Below, one piece after another: positions 46,289 through 57,160 of a stretch of DNA of 64,000 bases. The first letter of the stretch is position 1, and the number at the start of each line of letters is the position of its first letter. The translations under genes were made by a program, and so were the position numbers. This DNA is from Dickeya poaceiphila (GTDB lineage: Bacteria > Pseudomonadota > Gammaproteobacteria > Enterobacterales > Enterobacteriaceae). Below the pieces are notes generated by a model, which saw nothing but the letters and a program-made list of their open reading frames with translations, did no database searches and was not told where the DNA came from. The stretch covers positions 1,240,001-1,304,000 of the forward strand of contig NZ_CP042220.2 in NCBI RefSeq assembly GCF_007858975.2, read 5' to 3'.

Positions 46289-47491
46289 TTACAACACTAC
46301 CCACATCAACAGCGCTACCACCAGTATTGTCACCAGCACCAGCCCGATAGGTTTATTGACCAGTGACCGCCACTCCTGCGGCAAGGCTATGATTAACGGG
46401 TGGATAAACGGTTGTAGTGGTGTAGTGGAAGCGCCCTGTATCTGCTGGAGTCGCCGGCGGTACAAGAACGTTACCACATCACTGATTTGCGAAGGGGTAA
46501 GCGGCGTTTGCGGTGTCATATTCAGGGTGTTGCGGGTGAAATCCTGTAACAGTTGCTGTTCCTGTTGGTCGAGCGGTTGTTTCAGCGCTGCCTGCAGCGT
46601 ATGCAACGTGGGTGGGGTATGTTGCTGTAACAGCACGCTTTGGGTATTGAGAAACTGGCTTAACACCTGAAAGTTCTTCGCCGGAATCGGATCGCCGGTT
46701 TTCAATCCCTGCATGTTCATCAGCGTGTGCCAGACTTTACCCGGTGATTCACCGCTTAGCGCCACCAGTTTTGCGACTAACTGGTTGAGCTGGTTGTGTT
46801 CTGCGGGCAGCAAGGCACGGTCTGGCAGCGTGATCGCTGACGGATTACCCGGTACGACGCCTGCCTGCAACATGGCCGCCAGTTGCTGAGATGTTTTCGG
46901 CAGTGGTGAGGGAATCGTGGCGGCGGTAGGGGTTTGGGGAAACGGAAGTGCCTGCCCGTTGGTGGTATTGCCAAACGGCAGTGCAGTCGTATTTCCGCCT
47001 GTGGACAGTAGCGTAGTGGCCTGCGGCAACTGGCCGTTTTGCAGCAGCGTCACCACCAGTTTCAGTTGCGAAGGTGTCAGCGAACTCAGCACGGTATGAC
47101 CAAACTGCTGACGGATGAAATCACTGACGGCCTGGCGGTTATTTCCTTGCGACAGCAGGCTGGTCAGTTGTTGCAGCAGCTGACGCGTATCCTGTGAACC
47201 CTGTACGGTGATCAGCCGGTTCTGCAAACTCTGCTCGGCGGCGGGAAACTGGCTGGCGAGCAGTTCCGCGTTATTTTTGTTACCCAGTTCCGCCCGCGCG
47301 GTTGCCCAAATTTCCGCTGGGCTGGCACCGCTCAGGGTGGAGATCTGCGTCACCAGTTTTTCCAGCGTAGTGCGTTGCGCCAGCGTCAGCGGTAAATCGT
47401 CCGTCTGGGATGCCGCGTTTTTCGACAACGCGGTTTCCAACGTTTTTTCTCCCGGCAGAGGAACATTACCGGAGTTACTGATCGGTTGCAT
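46289..47491 (-). CDS. flk: Flk flagellar regulator
   Basis: 400 aa. A long Gln/Thr/Pro-rich cytoplasmic part and a single C-terminal membrane anchor (LVLVTILVVALLMWVVL at the end) fit Flk, which keeps FlgM from being exported too early. A repeated pattern LVxxLVxLSGxSPxxxWxT occurs twice (about 46-66 and 236-262). The position between fabB and pdxB is as in E. coli. Sequence conservation is moderate. Confidence 0.87.
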   Translation of the reverse strand: MQPISNSGNVPLPGEKTLETALSKNAASQTDDLPLTLAQRTTLEKLVTQISTLSGASPAEIWATARAELGNKNNAELLASQFPAAEQSLQNRLITVQGSQDTRQLLQQLTSLLSQGNNRQAVSDFIRQQFGHTVLSSLTPSQLKLVVTLLQNGQLPQATTLLSTGGNTTALPFGNTTNGQALPFPQTPTAATIPSPLPKTSQQLAAMLQAGVVPGNPSAITLPDRALLPAEHNQLNQLVAKLVALSGESPGKVWHTLMNMQGLKTGDPIPAKNFQVLSQFLNTQSVLLQQHTPPTLHTLQAALKQPLDQQEQQLLQDFTRNTLNMTPQTPLTPSQISDVVTFLYRRRLQQIQGASTTPLQPFIHPLIIALPQEWRSLVNKPIGLVLVTILVVALLMWVVL

Positions 47492-47749
47492 GGTGTGATC
47501 CTTACCGTAGACGCTCGACGGGATGTCGCCTCAGCCTGATGACGTTATCGCTATCGTAGCTGTCATCAGTACATCTGGCTTCATCATAACAACGGTGCGG
47601 TATTACTGATAGTCGTCGGAGATGAGCAGCGTAAATTCCGTGTTGCAAAGTCAACCGGTGAGAAAATGCATGGCTGGTGCGATCTCAACGGGTAAAGCGG
47701 CGCGCGGATGCGTCATCCGCGGCGCTCGCTGTATACCGCTGGTGTCAGG

Positions 47750-49060
47750 TTAGGTACGGGGAATGGACTGATGCTGGGTACGGCGGCGACGCCAGTATTT
47801 CAACACCGGCGGCACCAGCAGAATCAGCACTGCCATTGCCAGTAATGTCTGGCTGATATGGCCCTCCCACAGGATGGATAACCCACCGTTACTGATGGAC
47901 AACGCCCGGCGCAGGTTTTGCTCCAGCATTTCCCCCAGCACAAAGCCCAAAATCAGCGGCGACATCGGGAAGTGCAATTTACGCAGCAGGTAACCGAACA
48001 CCCCCAGCCCAACCATCAGCAGCAGGTCGAAGGTGGTGCTGTGCACGGCGTAGACGCCGACGGCGGAAATGGCGGCAATCGCCGGCACCAGAAGCCACAT
48101 CGGAATAGCCAGCATTCGGGTGAACAGGCCAATCAGCGGCAGATTGAGCAATAACAGCATCAGGTTGCCGATCAGCATGGCGGCGATAAGCCCCCAGACG
48201 ATATCCGGCTGCTCGGTAAACATGGCCGGGCCGGGCGTAATGTTGTACAGCGTCAGTGCGCCCATCATCACCGCAGTCGTGCCGGAGCCGGGCACACCCA
48301 ACGTCAGCATGGGAATGAAGGAACCACAGGCCGAGGCGTTGTTGGCCGCTTCCGGTGCGGCCACGCCGCGAATATCGCCTTTGCCGAAGCTGTCGCTGTT
48401 GCCGCTGATTTTTTTCTCCGTCATCCAGGCCATGGCACTGGCGATGGTTGCGCCAGCGCCCGGCAGTATCCCGACAAAGAACCCCAGCAATGAGGAACGC
48501 AGCGTCGCGCCAACGCACTGCATCCCTTCCCGAACGTTGAACAACATGCGTCCGGTCGCTTTGGTTACCTTTTGTCCGCTGCCGGTTTGCTCCAGCATCA
48601 ACAGGATTTCACTAACGGAAAACAGGCCAATTACCACCACCACGAACTGGATGCCGTCAGACAAATGAACACTGTCGAAGGTAAAACGATACACGCCGGT
48701 ATTGGCGTCCACACCGACGGTTGCCATCGACAACCCAATCAGCGCCGCCAGAAAAGATTTCAGCGGGTTGTGGCTCATCATGCTGCCGAGGCAGGCAATG
48801 GCGAACACCATCAGGGCGAAGTATTCGGCGGGGCCAAACGCCAGCGACCAGTTGGCCAGCAAGGGCGCGAACAGAATGATGCCGGCAATAGCGATGCTGG
48901 AACCGACGAACGAACTGACGGCGGAAATAGATAACGCCACGCCGGCTTTGCCTTGTTGCGCCCTCTGGCACCGAGCCAGGGTGCAGTTACTGGATAGCCC
49001 GGAACTGGGCGGTCTGCGGGTGCGGATAGCCTTTGGCGAGCCGCCCTCCTGACGAGACAC
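47750..49060 (-). pseudogene. tctA: TctA-family tricarboxylate transporter, 5'-truncated
   Basis: From about residue 36 (QGKAGVALSISAVSSFVG) to the end the protein matches the C-terminal three quarters of TctA, including GILPGAGATIASAMAWMTEKK and NNASACGSFIPMLTLGVPGSGTTAVMMG. The first roughly 110 residues of the family (first spans and GVLPGLG-type motif) are missing; the 35 residues that replace them are basic and unlike any membrane segment. No tctB or tctC is adjacent. It is therefore probably a non-functional remnant. E. coli has nothing at this place. Confidence 0.75.
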
Positions 49061-49195
49061 CTTTCGCCTGATTATTTCAGACAGGAAGCCGGTTCCTGTC
49101 GTCAGTGTTCCCGTCTGCCGGTTTGTGGCAGAATAATGCCCTTCGTTTTATCGCGGCGGCGTGGGTGTCGTCAGCGGTCTATCAGGAAAGCCAAC

Positions 49196-50353
49196 GTGAA
49201 AATCCTAGTTGATGAAAATATGCCTTACGCTCAGGCGCTGTTCAGCCGTCTGGGCGAGGTAACGGCGGTGCCGGGACGGCCAATTCCGACGGATGCCCTG
49301 AACGGGGCGGATGCCCTGATGGTGCGTTCAGTCACGAAAGTGAACGCCGAACTGTTGACCGGCAAAACGGTGAAATTTGTCGGCACGGCAACAGCAGGCA
49401 CTGATCATGTCGATGAAGCATTCCTGCATCAGCAGGGGATCGCCTTTTCCGCGGCACCCGGCTGCAATGCCATTGCGGTGGTGGAGTATGTGTTCTCCGC
49501 CCTGTTAATGCTGGCGGAACGCGATGGTTTTGCGTTGGCGGACCGTACCGTTGGTATCGTTGGGGTAGGTAACGTGGGTTCTCGCCTCAATGACCGGTTA
49601 AAGGCACTGGGCGTACGCACGCTGCTGTGCGACCCGCCGCGGGCGGACCGCGGAGACCGTGAGCCGTTCCTGTCGCTGGACGAGCTGGTGGAGCAGGCTG
49701 ATGTGCTGACCTTTCATACCCCGCTGTTGAAAGACGGCCCTTATGCCACCTGGCATAGCGTAGATGCCGCGCTGCTGGCGCGTCTGAAAGACGGCACGAT
49801 TCTGATCAACGCCTGTCGCGGCCCGGTAGTGGATAACGCCGCCTTGCTGGCCGCGTTGCAAGGCGGCAAAAACATCAGCGTGGTGCTGGATGTGTGGGAG
49901 CCGGAGCCGGCGCTGTCTGTTGAACTGCTCGAACAGGTTGACATCGGCACTGCCCACATCGCCGGTTATACGCTGGAAGGTAAGGCGCGCGGCACCACTC
50001 AGGTGTTTGAAGCCTGGAGCCGTTTTATCGGTCAGCCGCAACAGGTCGCTTTGTCGTCGTTGCTGCCGGTGCCGGAGCTGGCCGAAGTGACGCTGACAGT
50101 GCCGCTGGATGAGCATCAGCTCAAACGGCTGGTGCATCTGGTGTATGATGTGCGCCGCGATGACGCCTTATTGCGTCAGGTTGCGCACGTACCCGGCGAA
50201 TTTGACCGGTTACGCAAGTGCTATCAGGAACGGCGCGAGTGGTCATCGCTGCATATTGTCTGCGCCGATCAGGAGAGCGCCGGGCAGTTGAACCGGCTTG
50301 GTTTCACTGCGTCGGTTAACGATCACTCATTTCCTGTATCAAAATCAGATTAA
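49196..50353 (+). CDS. pdxB: PdxB erythronate-4-phosphate dehydrogenase
   Basis: 385 aa, D-2-hydroxyacid dehydrogenase family; second step of pyridoxal phosphate synthesis. NAD-binding [12 protein letters not shown], catalytic Arg in NACRGPVVD, Glu in DVWEPEP and His in [19 protein letters not shown]. The start is GTG at 49196 with AGGAAA upstream, aligning with E. coli [12 protein letters not shown]. usg follows after 61 bp in the same direction. Confidence 0.95.
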   Translation: MKILVDENMPYAQALFSRLGEVTAVPGRPIPTDALNGADALMVRSVTKVNAELLTGKTVKFVGTATAGTDHVDEAFLHQQGIAFSAAPGCNAIAVVEYVFSALLMLAERDGFALADRTVGIVGVGNVGSRLNDRLKALGVRTLLCDPPRADRGDREPFLSLDELVEQADVLTFHTPLLKDGPYATWHSVDAALLARLKDGTILINACRGPVVDNAALLAALQGGKNISVVLDVWEPEPALSVELLEQVDIGTAHIAGYTLEGKARGTTQVFEAWSRFIGQPQQVALSSLLPVPELAEVTLTVPLDEHQLKRLVHLVYDVRRDDALLRQVAHVPGEFDRLRKCYQERREWSSLHIVCADQESAGQLNRLGFTASVNDHSFPVSKSD

Positions 50354-50414
50354 TCCGGGCGATGTAACCATCGTCCGGTGTGTTTTATTCATTATTGTTG
50401 GGGAGAACGATCAC

Positions 50415-51425
50415 ATGTCCAATGGCTGGAATATCGCGTTGCTGGGTGCGACCGGCGCCGTCGGCACCGCATTGTTGGAGCTGTTGCAGGAGCGTGAGTT
50501 TCCCGTGGGTGAACTCTATGCGCTGGCGAGTGAAAACAGCGTTGGCGAGAGTTTACGTTTTAATGGTCGCTCGCTGCGCCTGGAAGATGCTGCGGATTTC
50601 GACTGGTCGCAGGTACAACTGGCCTTTTTCGTAGCGGGTATGGAAACCAGCGCCCACTATGCGGAAACGGCAGCCAACGCCGGGTGTCTGGTGATTGACA
50701 GCAGCGGCGTGTTTGCGCTGGAGCCGGACGTGCCGCTGGTGGTGCCGGGCGTTAATCCCCACGTGCTGGCGGATTACCGCAACCGCAATATCGTGGCGGT
50801 GGCGGACAGTCTCACCAGCCAGTTACTCACGGCTATCAAACCGCTCACCGAACAGGCTGGGTTGTCGCGTCTGCATGTCAGCAACCTGCTGTCGGTATCG
50901 GCTCACGGCAAGGCGGCGGTGGATGATTTGGCCGGTCAAAGCGCGCGTTTGCTCAATGGTATTCCGGCTGAACCGGGCCTGTTCCCGAAACAACTGGCGT
51001 TCAATTTGCTGCCGCTGCTGGCGGATAGCGAAGGCAGCGTGCGCGAGGAACGTCGGCTGGTGGATCAGGTACGTAAGGTGCTACAGGATGACGGTCTGCC
51101 GATTTCGGTCAGTTGCGTGCAGTCGCCGGTATTTTACGGTCACGCGCAGGTGGTGCATCTGGAGGCGCTGCGTCCGCTGTCTGCCGATGAGGCCCGCGAC
51201 GTGCTGGCGCAGGCAAGTGATGTGGTGCTGAGCGAAGAAGAGGACTACCCAACGCAGGTGGAAGATGCTTCCGGCAATGTGCAACTGAATATCGGTTGTC
51301 TGCGCAACGATTACGGTATCCCAGAACTGCTGCAGTTCTGGTCTGTGGCCGACAATATTCGTTTCGGCGGCGCGCTGATGGCGGTGGAAACCGCTGAACG
51401 GCTGATTGAGGAGTACCTGGGGTAA
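50415..51425 (+). CDS. usg: Usg, aspartate-semialdehyde dehydrogenase-like protein
   Basis: 336 aa. The N-terminal nucleotide fold has [19 protein letters not shown]. The overall layout is that of Asd, but the region of the catalytic Cys reads AVADSLTSQ without Cys, so the enzyme activity is probably lost, as in E. coli Usg (USG-1), whose function is unknown. The start is ATG 50415 after GGGGAGAACG. Its TAA overlaps the truA ATG (TAATG). Confidence 0.92.
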   Translation: MSNGWNIALLGATGAVGTALLELLQEREFPVGELYALASENSVGESLRFNGRSLRLEDAADFDWSQVQLAFFVAGMETSAHYAETAANAGCLVIDSSGVFALEPDVPLVVPGVNPHVLADYRNRNIVAVADSLTSQLLTAIKPLTEQAGLSRLHVSNLLSVSAHGKAAVDDLAGQSARLLNGIPAEPGLFPKQLAFNLLPLLADSEGSVREERRLVDQVRKVLQDDGLPISVSCVQSPVFYGHAQVVHLEALRPLSADEARDVLAQASDVVLSEEEDYPTQVEDASGNVQLNIGCLRNDYGIPELLQFWSVADNIRFGGALMAVETAERLIEEYLG

Positions 51426-52258
51426 TGACGGCGTTGCAGCACGCGGGTGACGAGGCGCCGCTGAAAATCGCCCTGGGGATTGAATATGACGGTAGTCGTT
51501 ATTACGGCTGGCAGCGTCAGGCTGAGGTAGACAGCGTTCAGGGTTGCCTGGAGGCGGCGTTGTCTCAGGTGGCGAACGAACCGATCGACGTATTTTGCGC
51601 CGGTCGTACCGATGCCGGAGTACATGCTACCGGGCAGGTGGTGCATTTCACTACTCATGCGGTGCGCAAAGACGCCGCCTGGACCATGGGGGTGAACGCC
51701 AACTTGCCGCCGGATATTGCAGTGCGTTGGGTCAAAACGGTGGATGAGGCGTTTCATGCTCGTTTCAGCGCCACAGCCCGTCGTTATCGCTACGTGATTT
51801 ATAACCGGCGTTTCCGCCCGGCTATCTTGTCGCAGGGGGTGACGCATTATTATCTGCCGCTGGATGCCGAGCGTATGCACCGTGCCGGTCAGTGCCTGCT
51901 GGGTGAGAACGACTTTACCTCATTTCGGGCGGTGCAATGTCAGTCTCGCACGCCGTGGCGTAACCTGATGCACCTGCGGGTAACGCGCCAGGGGGATTAC
52001 GTGGTCGTGGATATCAAAGCCAACGCGTTTGTCCATCACATGGTGCGCAATATCGTTGGCAGCCTGATGGAGATTGGGTGCGGTAACCAGCCGGAAAACT
52101 GGATGGGCGAATTGCTGGCGGCGAAAGATCGTACCTTGGCTGCCGCGACGGCAAAGGCCGATGGGTTGTACCTGGTTGCTGTGGATTATCCGCAGGATTT
52201 CGGTATTCCCTGCGTGTCGATGGGACCGCTGTTTCTGCCGGATGAGGCGATGTCATAG
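51425..52258 (+). CDS. truA: TruA tRNA pseudouridine(38-40) synthase
   Basis: 277 aa. Catalytic Asp in [19 protein letters not shown] near 60; substrate-binding region [15 protein letters not shown] and C-terminal [17 protein letters not shown]. It modifies U38-40 in the anticodon arm. Coupled to usg by TAATG; dedA follows after 97 bp. Slightly longer than the E. coli protein at both ends. Confidence 0.96.
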   Translation: MTALQHAGDEAPLKIALGIEYDGSRYYGWQRQAEVDSVQGCLEAALSQVANEPIDVFCAGRTDAGVHATGQVVHFTTHAVRKDAAWTMGVNANLPPDIAVRWVKTVDEAFHARFSATARRYRYVIYNRRFRPAILSQGVTHYYLPLDAERMHRAGQCLLGENDFTSFRAVQCQSRTPWRNLMHLRVTRQGDYVVVDIKANAFVHHMVRNIVGSLMEIGCGNQPENWMGELLAAKDRTLAAATAKADGLYLVAVDYPQDFGIPCVSMGPLFLPDEAMS

Positions 52259-52355
52259 ATAAGGCGATCTTATAGATAAGGTAATGTCATAAAAGGTAAC
52301 CGGCGTGCCGTCGATAAACGGTTAAGTCGGCATTGAACTGGATAAGGACGCGATT

Positions 52356-53021
52356 ATGCTGGATTTTGTACGGTTTATGATTGATTTTATCCTGCACATT
52401 GATGTGCATCTGGCCGAGTTGGTGGCGCAGTACGGCGTATGGATCTACGCGATTTTGTTCCTGATTTTGTTTTGCGAAACGGGGTTAGTCGTCACGCCAT
52501 TCCTGCCCGGCGACTCGTTGTTGTTTGTCGCAGGCGCGTTGGCTTCGCTGCCGACTAATGACCTGAACGTCCACACCATGGTGGCGTTGATGGTGGTCGC
52601 AGCGGTGCTGGGCGATGCGGTGAATTACACCATTGGCCGACTGTTCGGCGAGAAATTGTTTCGCAATCCCCACTCGCGTATTTTTCGGCGCAGCTATCTG
52701 GACCGTACCCACGCGTTTTATGAACGCCACGGCGGCAAGACAATAATTCTGGCGCGCTTTGTGCCGATTGTGAGAACATTTGCGCCCTTTGTCGCGGGGA
52801 TGGGGCACATGCGTTATCGAGAGTTCGCCCTGTACAACGTAACCGGGGCGCTGGTGTGGGTGTTATTGTTCACCTATGCCGGTTACTGGTTTGGCGATCT
52901 GCCAGTGGTGCAGGAGAACCTGAAATTATTGATTGTAGCGATCATCTTCATCTCCATTCTGCCGGGGTTGATCGAGTTCTGGCGGCATAAACGCGCCATA
53001 ACGCGGCAAAATATGAAATAA
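52356..53021 (+). CDS. dedA: DedA family inner-membrane protein
   Basis: 221 aa, multi-pass membrane protein of the DedA/SNARE-associated (VTT) family. Conserved [26 protein letters not shown] and the functional block [20 protein letters not shown] with its Arg residues are present. DedA proteins take part in recycling of undecaprenyl phosphate or other lipid carriers and are needed for envelope integrity. C-terminus is basic and cytoplasmic. Confidence 0.94.
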   Translation: MLDFVRFMIDFILHIDVHLAELVAQYGVWIYAILFLILFCETGLVVTPFLPGDSLLFVAGALASLPTNDLNVHTMVALMVVAAVLGDAVNYTIGRLFGEKLFRNPHSRIFRRSYLDRTHAFYERHGGKTIILARFVPIVRTFAPFVAGMGHMRYREFALYNVTGALVWVLLFTYAGYWFGDLPVVQENLKLLIVAIIFISILPGLIEFWRHKRAITRQNMK

Positions 53022-53249
53022 GTGGAAAATTATTTTAACATCCGGTTTGACCAGTTTTTTATCCACACGCCCGGATCGTTATGGTTTAATGAGCAGCATT
53101 TACGGCTGTGTTCGTATGAACACGCCTGAATGCCAATGTCTTGCCCCGTTGTGCCGGGATGAGGTATCGCTTTATCGGCGGCGTTGCCAGGGATGGGGTA
53201 ACGTGTACAGCGTACTGGCTTTTGCCAGGTTCAAGCAGAAAGGTTATCA

Positions 53250-54152
53250 ATGAGCTGGATTGAACGAATTCTCAATAAAAGTAATGTCACACCAACCCGT
53301 AAGGCGAATATTCCTGAGGGTGTCTGGACCAAATGTGACAGTTGCGGTCAGGTGCTTTACCGTGCCGAGCTGGAACGTAATCTGGAAGTGTGTCCGAAAT
53401 GTGATCATCACATGCGGTTGTCCGCCAGGGCTCGTCTCCATGCGTTTCTGGACAAGGAAGGCATGGTGGAGCTGGGCAGTGAACTGGAACCCAAAGATGT
53501 CCTGAAATTCAGAGACTCTAAAAAGTACAAGGACCGTATCGTTTCAGCACAGAAGCAGTCTGACGAAAAAGATGCGCTGGTGGTGATGAAAGGGACGTTG
53601 TACGACATGCCGGTGGTTGCGGCTTCGTTCGAGTTCTCCTTCATGGGTGGTTCCATGGCATCTGTCGTTGGTGCGCGCTTTGTCCGTGCCGTCGAGCAGG
53701 CGTTGGAAGACAACTGCCCGTTGGTGTGCTTCTCCGCCAGTGGCGGCGCGCGTATGCAGGAAGCGCTGATGTCGCTGATGCAGATGGCGAAAACCAGTGC
53801 CGCGCTGGCCAAAATGCGCGAACGCGGTTTACCGTATATTTCAGTGCTGACTGATCCGACCATGGGCGGTGTATCCGCCAGTCTGGCGATGTTGGGCGAC
53901 CTGAATATCGCCGAGCCAAAAGCGTTGATCGGTTTTGCCGGTCCGCGCGTGATTGAGCAGACGGTTCGTGAAAAACTGCCGCCGGGTTTCCAGCGTAGTG
54001 AGTTCCTGCTGGAAAAAGGCGCTATCGACATGATCGTCCGTCGTGCAGACATGCGCTATAAACTGGCCAGCATCCTGTCCCGGTTGACTAACCGTCCGGA
54101 ACCGCAGGAAACCGCCGTCGTGCGGCCGCCTGAACCACAGAGTGAAGCCTAA
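53250..54152 (+). CDS. accD: AccD acetyl-CoA carboxylase carboxyltransferase beta subunit
   Basis: 300 aa. The zinc ribbon (CDSC...CPKC, about residues 27-49) precedes the crotonase-like carboxyltransferase domain with [20 protein letters not shown] and [18 protein letters not shown]. Forms an A2D2 complex with AccA and makes malonyl-CoA, the first committed step of fatty acid synthesis. ATG after AGAAAGG. folC follows after 79 bp. Confidence 0.96.
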   Translation: MSWIERILNKSNVTPTRKANIPEGVWTKCDSCGQVLYRAELERNLEVCPKCDHHMRLSARARLHAFLDKEGMVELGSELEPKDVLKFRDSKKYKDRIVSAQKQSDEKDALVVMKGTLYDMPVVAASFEFSFMGGSMASVVGARFVRAVEQALEDNCPLVCFSASGGARMQEALMSLMQMAKTSAALAKMRERGLPYISVLTDPTMGGVSASLAMLGDLNIAEPKALIGFAGPRVIEQTVREKLPPGFQRSEFLLEKGAIDMIVRRADMRYKLASILSRLTNRPEPQETAVVRPPEPQSEA

Positions 54153-54231
54153 TCAATGATGAACCGGGATCAGGGCGGCGTTGTTGCCGTGTTCCCGGCA
54201 GCAATCAACCGTAAGTCAGTGAACGGGACTC

Positions 54232-55500
54232 ATGGACAATCTTCGAACACCTCAAGCCACGTCGCCTTTGGCCACGTGGCTTCACTATCTTGAACATCTG
54301 CACAGTCAGGCCATTGATCTGGGCCTCGATCGCATCCGGCATGTCGCGGAACGTCTGCAGCTACAACAACCCGCTCCTCGCGTATTTACCGTGGCGGGAA
54401 CCAACGGCAAAGGCACGACCTGCTGTACGCTGGAATCCATTCTGAGCGCTGCCGGGTTACGTGTTGGTGTGTACAGTTCGCCACATTTGCTGCGTTACAC
54501 CGAGCGGGTACGCATTCAGGGCCGTGAGTTACCGGAATCCCGCCATGCCGAAGCCTTTGCCGCGATTGAAGCTGGCCGTAACGGCACTTCGCTGACCTAT
54601 TTTGAATTCGGTACGCTGGCGGCGCTGTGGCTGTTTAAACAGGTGCAGTTGGATGTCGTGATACTGGAAGTCGGGCTAGGTGGGCGTCTGGATGCTACCA
54701 ATATCGTGGATGCCGATGTCGCGGTGGTAACCAGCATTGCGCTGGATCACACCGACTGGCTGGGTAATGATCGGGAAAGTATCGGTCGGGAAAAGGCAGG
54801 TATTTTTCGCGCCAACCGCCCGGCAGTGGTCGGTGAACCGGACATGCCGGCTTCGATTGCCGCCGTAGCGCAGGAAAAGGGCGCGCGCCTGTTTCGGCAC
54901 GGGGCTGACTGGCAGTTTTCAGTGCAGGATAATGGCTGGCGTTGGCAATGCGGCGAGGTTGCTTATGACGCCTTGCCCATCCCCACCGTTCCGCTGGCTA
55001 ATGCGGCCACCGCGCTGGCCGCGTTGCACACTTCTGATATCGCGTTGACGGCTGACGTTATCCGTCAGGGATTATGTCAGGCGCAATTGCCGGGGCGTTT
55101 CCAGATTGTGAGCGAAAAACCGTTGTTGATTCTGGATGTCGCCCATAATCCTCATGCGGCGGCCTATCTGGCGGCACGACTGGCTGATTTACCGCACGCC
55201 GGACAGGTACGGGCGGTGATTGGCATGTTGGCGGATAAAGACATTCCCGGTACGCTGGCGCATCTTAAGCCGCAGGTGGATGTGTGGTATTGCGCACCAC
55301 TGGAAGGGCCGCGCGGCGCGAGCGTTGAACAACTGGCCGGGCATCTGGCGCACAGTACCCGGCATCCCGATGTGGCGACAGCCTGGCGACAGGCGATGCA
55401 GGATGCCGGAGAAAATGATGTGGTGATTGTTTGTGGTTCTTTCCATACTGTCGCGCATGTGATGGAAGCGTTGGACGGGAGCGGAACGCATGGCGAGTAA
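54232..55500 (+). CDS. folC: FolC dihydrofolate / folylpolyglutamate synthase
   Basis: 422 aa, Mur ligase superfamily. ATP-binding VAGTNGKGTTCCTLESIL near 50, metal region VGLGGRLDATN and SIALDHTDWLG, and the C-terminal domain LILDVAHNPHAA. Adds glutamate to dihydropteroate and folates. The length equals that of E. coli FolC. Its end overlaps the dedD start by 11 bp. Confidence 0.96.
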   Translation: MDNLRTPQATSPLATWLHYLEHLHSQAIDLGLDRIRHVAERLQLQQPAPRVFTVAGTNGKGTTCCTLESILSAAGLRVGVYSSPHLLRYTERVRIQGRELPESRHAEAFAAIEAGRNGTSLTYFEFGTLAALWLFKQVQLDVVILEVGLGGRLDATNIVDADVAVVTSIALDHTDWLGNDRESIGREKAGIFRANRPAVVGEPDMPASIAAVAQEKGARLFRHGADWQFSVQDNGWRWQCGEVAYDALPIPTVPLANAATALAALHTSDIALTADVIRQGLCQAQLPGRFQIVSEKPLLILDVAHNPHAAAYLAARLADLPHAGQVRAVIGMLADKDIPGTLAHLKPQVDVWYCAPLEGPRGASVEQLAGHLAHSTRHPDVATAWRQAMQDAGENDVVIVCGSFHTVAHVMEALDGSGTHGE

Positions 55501-56362
55501 GTTTCAGAATCGCCTGGTGGGAACGGTTGTATTGGTAGCGCTGGGCGTTATCGTGCTCCCTGGGCTGCTGGATGGCAAAAAAAAGCATTATGAAGATGAT
55601 TTTGCCGCCATCCCGCTGGTTCCCAGACCGGGCGATACGCTGGAGGCGGAGTCGATGCCGCCTGTCAATCAGTCGCTGCCTGCCCAACCGCCTGAGGGCG
55701 CTGAAGCCGTGTTGCAGAACAAAAGTGAGTCTGGTGCAGAGACGGCGGAAGAGCCGAACGTTGCCCCTGTGCCCGGTAGTCGTGGGGCATCTGCGCCATC
55801 GTCTTCCCGCCCGACGATTAGCGCAGCGCCGGCACCGGTGGTGGCAGAGCCACGCCAGCCGGTACAGCAGTTAGCGCCGCCCGCAATGAAGGCGCAGCCG
55901 GCGAAACCTGAAATCAAAAAGCCGGATACTAAACTGGAAACTCGCCCGAAGCCCGAAGCGAAAGTAACAGAGAGCAAAGTGGCTGAGGGTAAGGCGGTGG
56001 AGAGTAAGTCGGTTGAAAAGCCAGCTGATACCCGCACGGCGCAAGCCAAACCGGAACCCCGTGCGCCGGAAAATAAGCCGGCTGAAAATAAACCTACGGT
56101 GCAGGAGCAGGCGCCAGCAGGCCAGGCCTTTGTGGTGCAACTGGGCGCGCTGAAGAATGCCGATAAGGTCAATGAGGTTGTCGCTAAGTTGCGTCTTTCC
56201 GGATATCGGGCTTATACCGTACCGTCGTCGCCGGTCGCGGGGCAGATTACCCGCATTTACGTAGGGCCGGATGCCTCGAAACAGAAACTGCAATCGGCGC
56301 TGGGTGAATTGCAACAGCTCAGTGGATTGAACGGACAGGTTAGGTCATACAGTGCGCGCTGA
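55490..56362 (+). CDS. dedD: DedD, SPOR-domain cell division protein
   Basis: 290 aa, longer than E. coli DedD (about 220). One N-terminal membrane anchor (VGTVVLVALGVIVLPGLL, 10-27). A long periplasmic linker of about 150 residues rich in Lys, Glu, Pro and Ala, with many KPE/AES/ENKP repeats, accounts for the extra length. The C-terminal SPOR domain (from AFVVQLGALKNADKVNEVV) binds denuded septal glycan. It overlaps folC by 11 bp. Confidence 0.94.
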   Translation: MASKFQNRLVGTVVLVALGVIVLPGLLDGKKKHYEDDFAAIPLVPRPGDTLEAESMPPVNQSLPAQPPEGAEAVLQNKSESGAETAEEPNVAPVPGSRGASAPSSSRPTISAAPAPVVAEPRQPVQQLAPPAMKAQPAKPEIKKPDTKLETRPKPEAKVTESKVAEGKAVESKSVEKPADTRTAQAKPEPRAPENKPAENKPTVQEQAPAGQAFVVQLGALKNADKVNEVVAKLRLSGYRAYTVPSSPVAGQITRIYVGPDASKQKLQSALGELQQLSGLNGQVRSYSAR

Positions 56363-56551
56363 GTCGGTTTGCAATCAGTAAGTAAAATTTGGGGGTAGGG
56401 GAGCGCAGCGACCTTGCCCCTTGTGTTTTATGAGGCGAATTAATACAGCCTTTACTCGCCGCGAGTGGCAGACAAGGGAGCGCTATTCGTATGGCGAAGA
56501 AAGGTTTTTTTTATTTCTTTGCTTATAGAAAAAATCGGCGGGAAATACGCT

Positions 56552-56567
56552 ACGCAAACGTTTTCTT
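56552..56567. promoter_or_regulatory. PurR operator of cvpA-purF
   Basis: ACGCAAACGTTTTCTT agrees with the PurR consensus ACGCAAACGTTTTCNT in full and lies 72 bp before cvpA, as in E. coli. TTAGAAT just downstream could be the -10. Confidence 0.92.
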
Positions 56568-56638
56568 TTTCTGTTAGAATGCGCCGCGAACAGGATGACC
56601 GGCGCTATGATTGTCATCGTTCATTATTAGGATAGTTC

Positions 56639-57130
56639 ATGGTTTGGGTTGATTACGTCATTATCGGTATTATCGGATTCTCGGCTCTGGTCAGTCTCAT
56701 CCGGGGGTTTGTGCGTGAAGCGCTGTCACTGGTGACCTGGGGCGGGGCATTCTTTATCGCCAGTCACTACTATGTCTATCTCGCGGTCTATTTCACGCGG
56801 TTTAATGATGAACTGGTGCGCAACGGTATCGCCATTGCCATTCTGTTTATTGCAACGTTGATTGTGGGTGCTATCGTCAATTATGTGATCGGTTCGTTGG
56901 TTGAACGCACTGGATTGTCAGGCACTGACCGGGTACTGGGCATTTGCTTTGGTGCATTACGCGGTGTGCTGATTGTCTCTGCCGTGTTGTTTTTTCTGGA
57001 TGCCTTCACCGGTTTTTCACAGAGTGCTGACTGGAAGCAGTCCCAGTTAATCCCGCAGTTCAGTTATATCATCAGGTGGTTTTTTGACTACCTGCAAAGC
57101 ACGTCGAGTTTCTTGCCGCGGCACCTCTAG
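56639..57130 (+). CDS. cvpA: CvpA, colicin V production protein
   Basis: 163 aa, four predicted membrane spans, starting [20 protein letters not shown]. Conserved inner-membrane protein needed for colicin V production and envelope robustness; the molecular role is unsettled. First gene of the PurR-controlled cvpA-purF operon, 30 bp before purF. Confidence 0.95.
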   Translation: MVWVDYVIIGIIGFSALVSLIRGFVREALSLVTWGGAFFIASHYYVYLAVYFTRFNDELVRNGIAIAILFIATLIVGAIVNYVIGSLVERTGLSGTDRVLGICFGALRGVLIVSAVLFFLDAFTGFSQSADWKQSQLIPQFSYIIRWFFDYLQSTSSFLPRHL

Positions 57131-57160
57131 CCGCGGTAGCGCTGATGAGGAAAAGACCAC

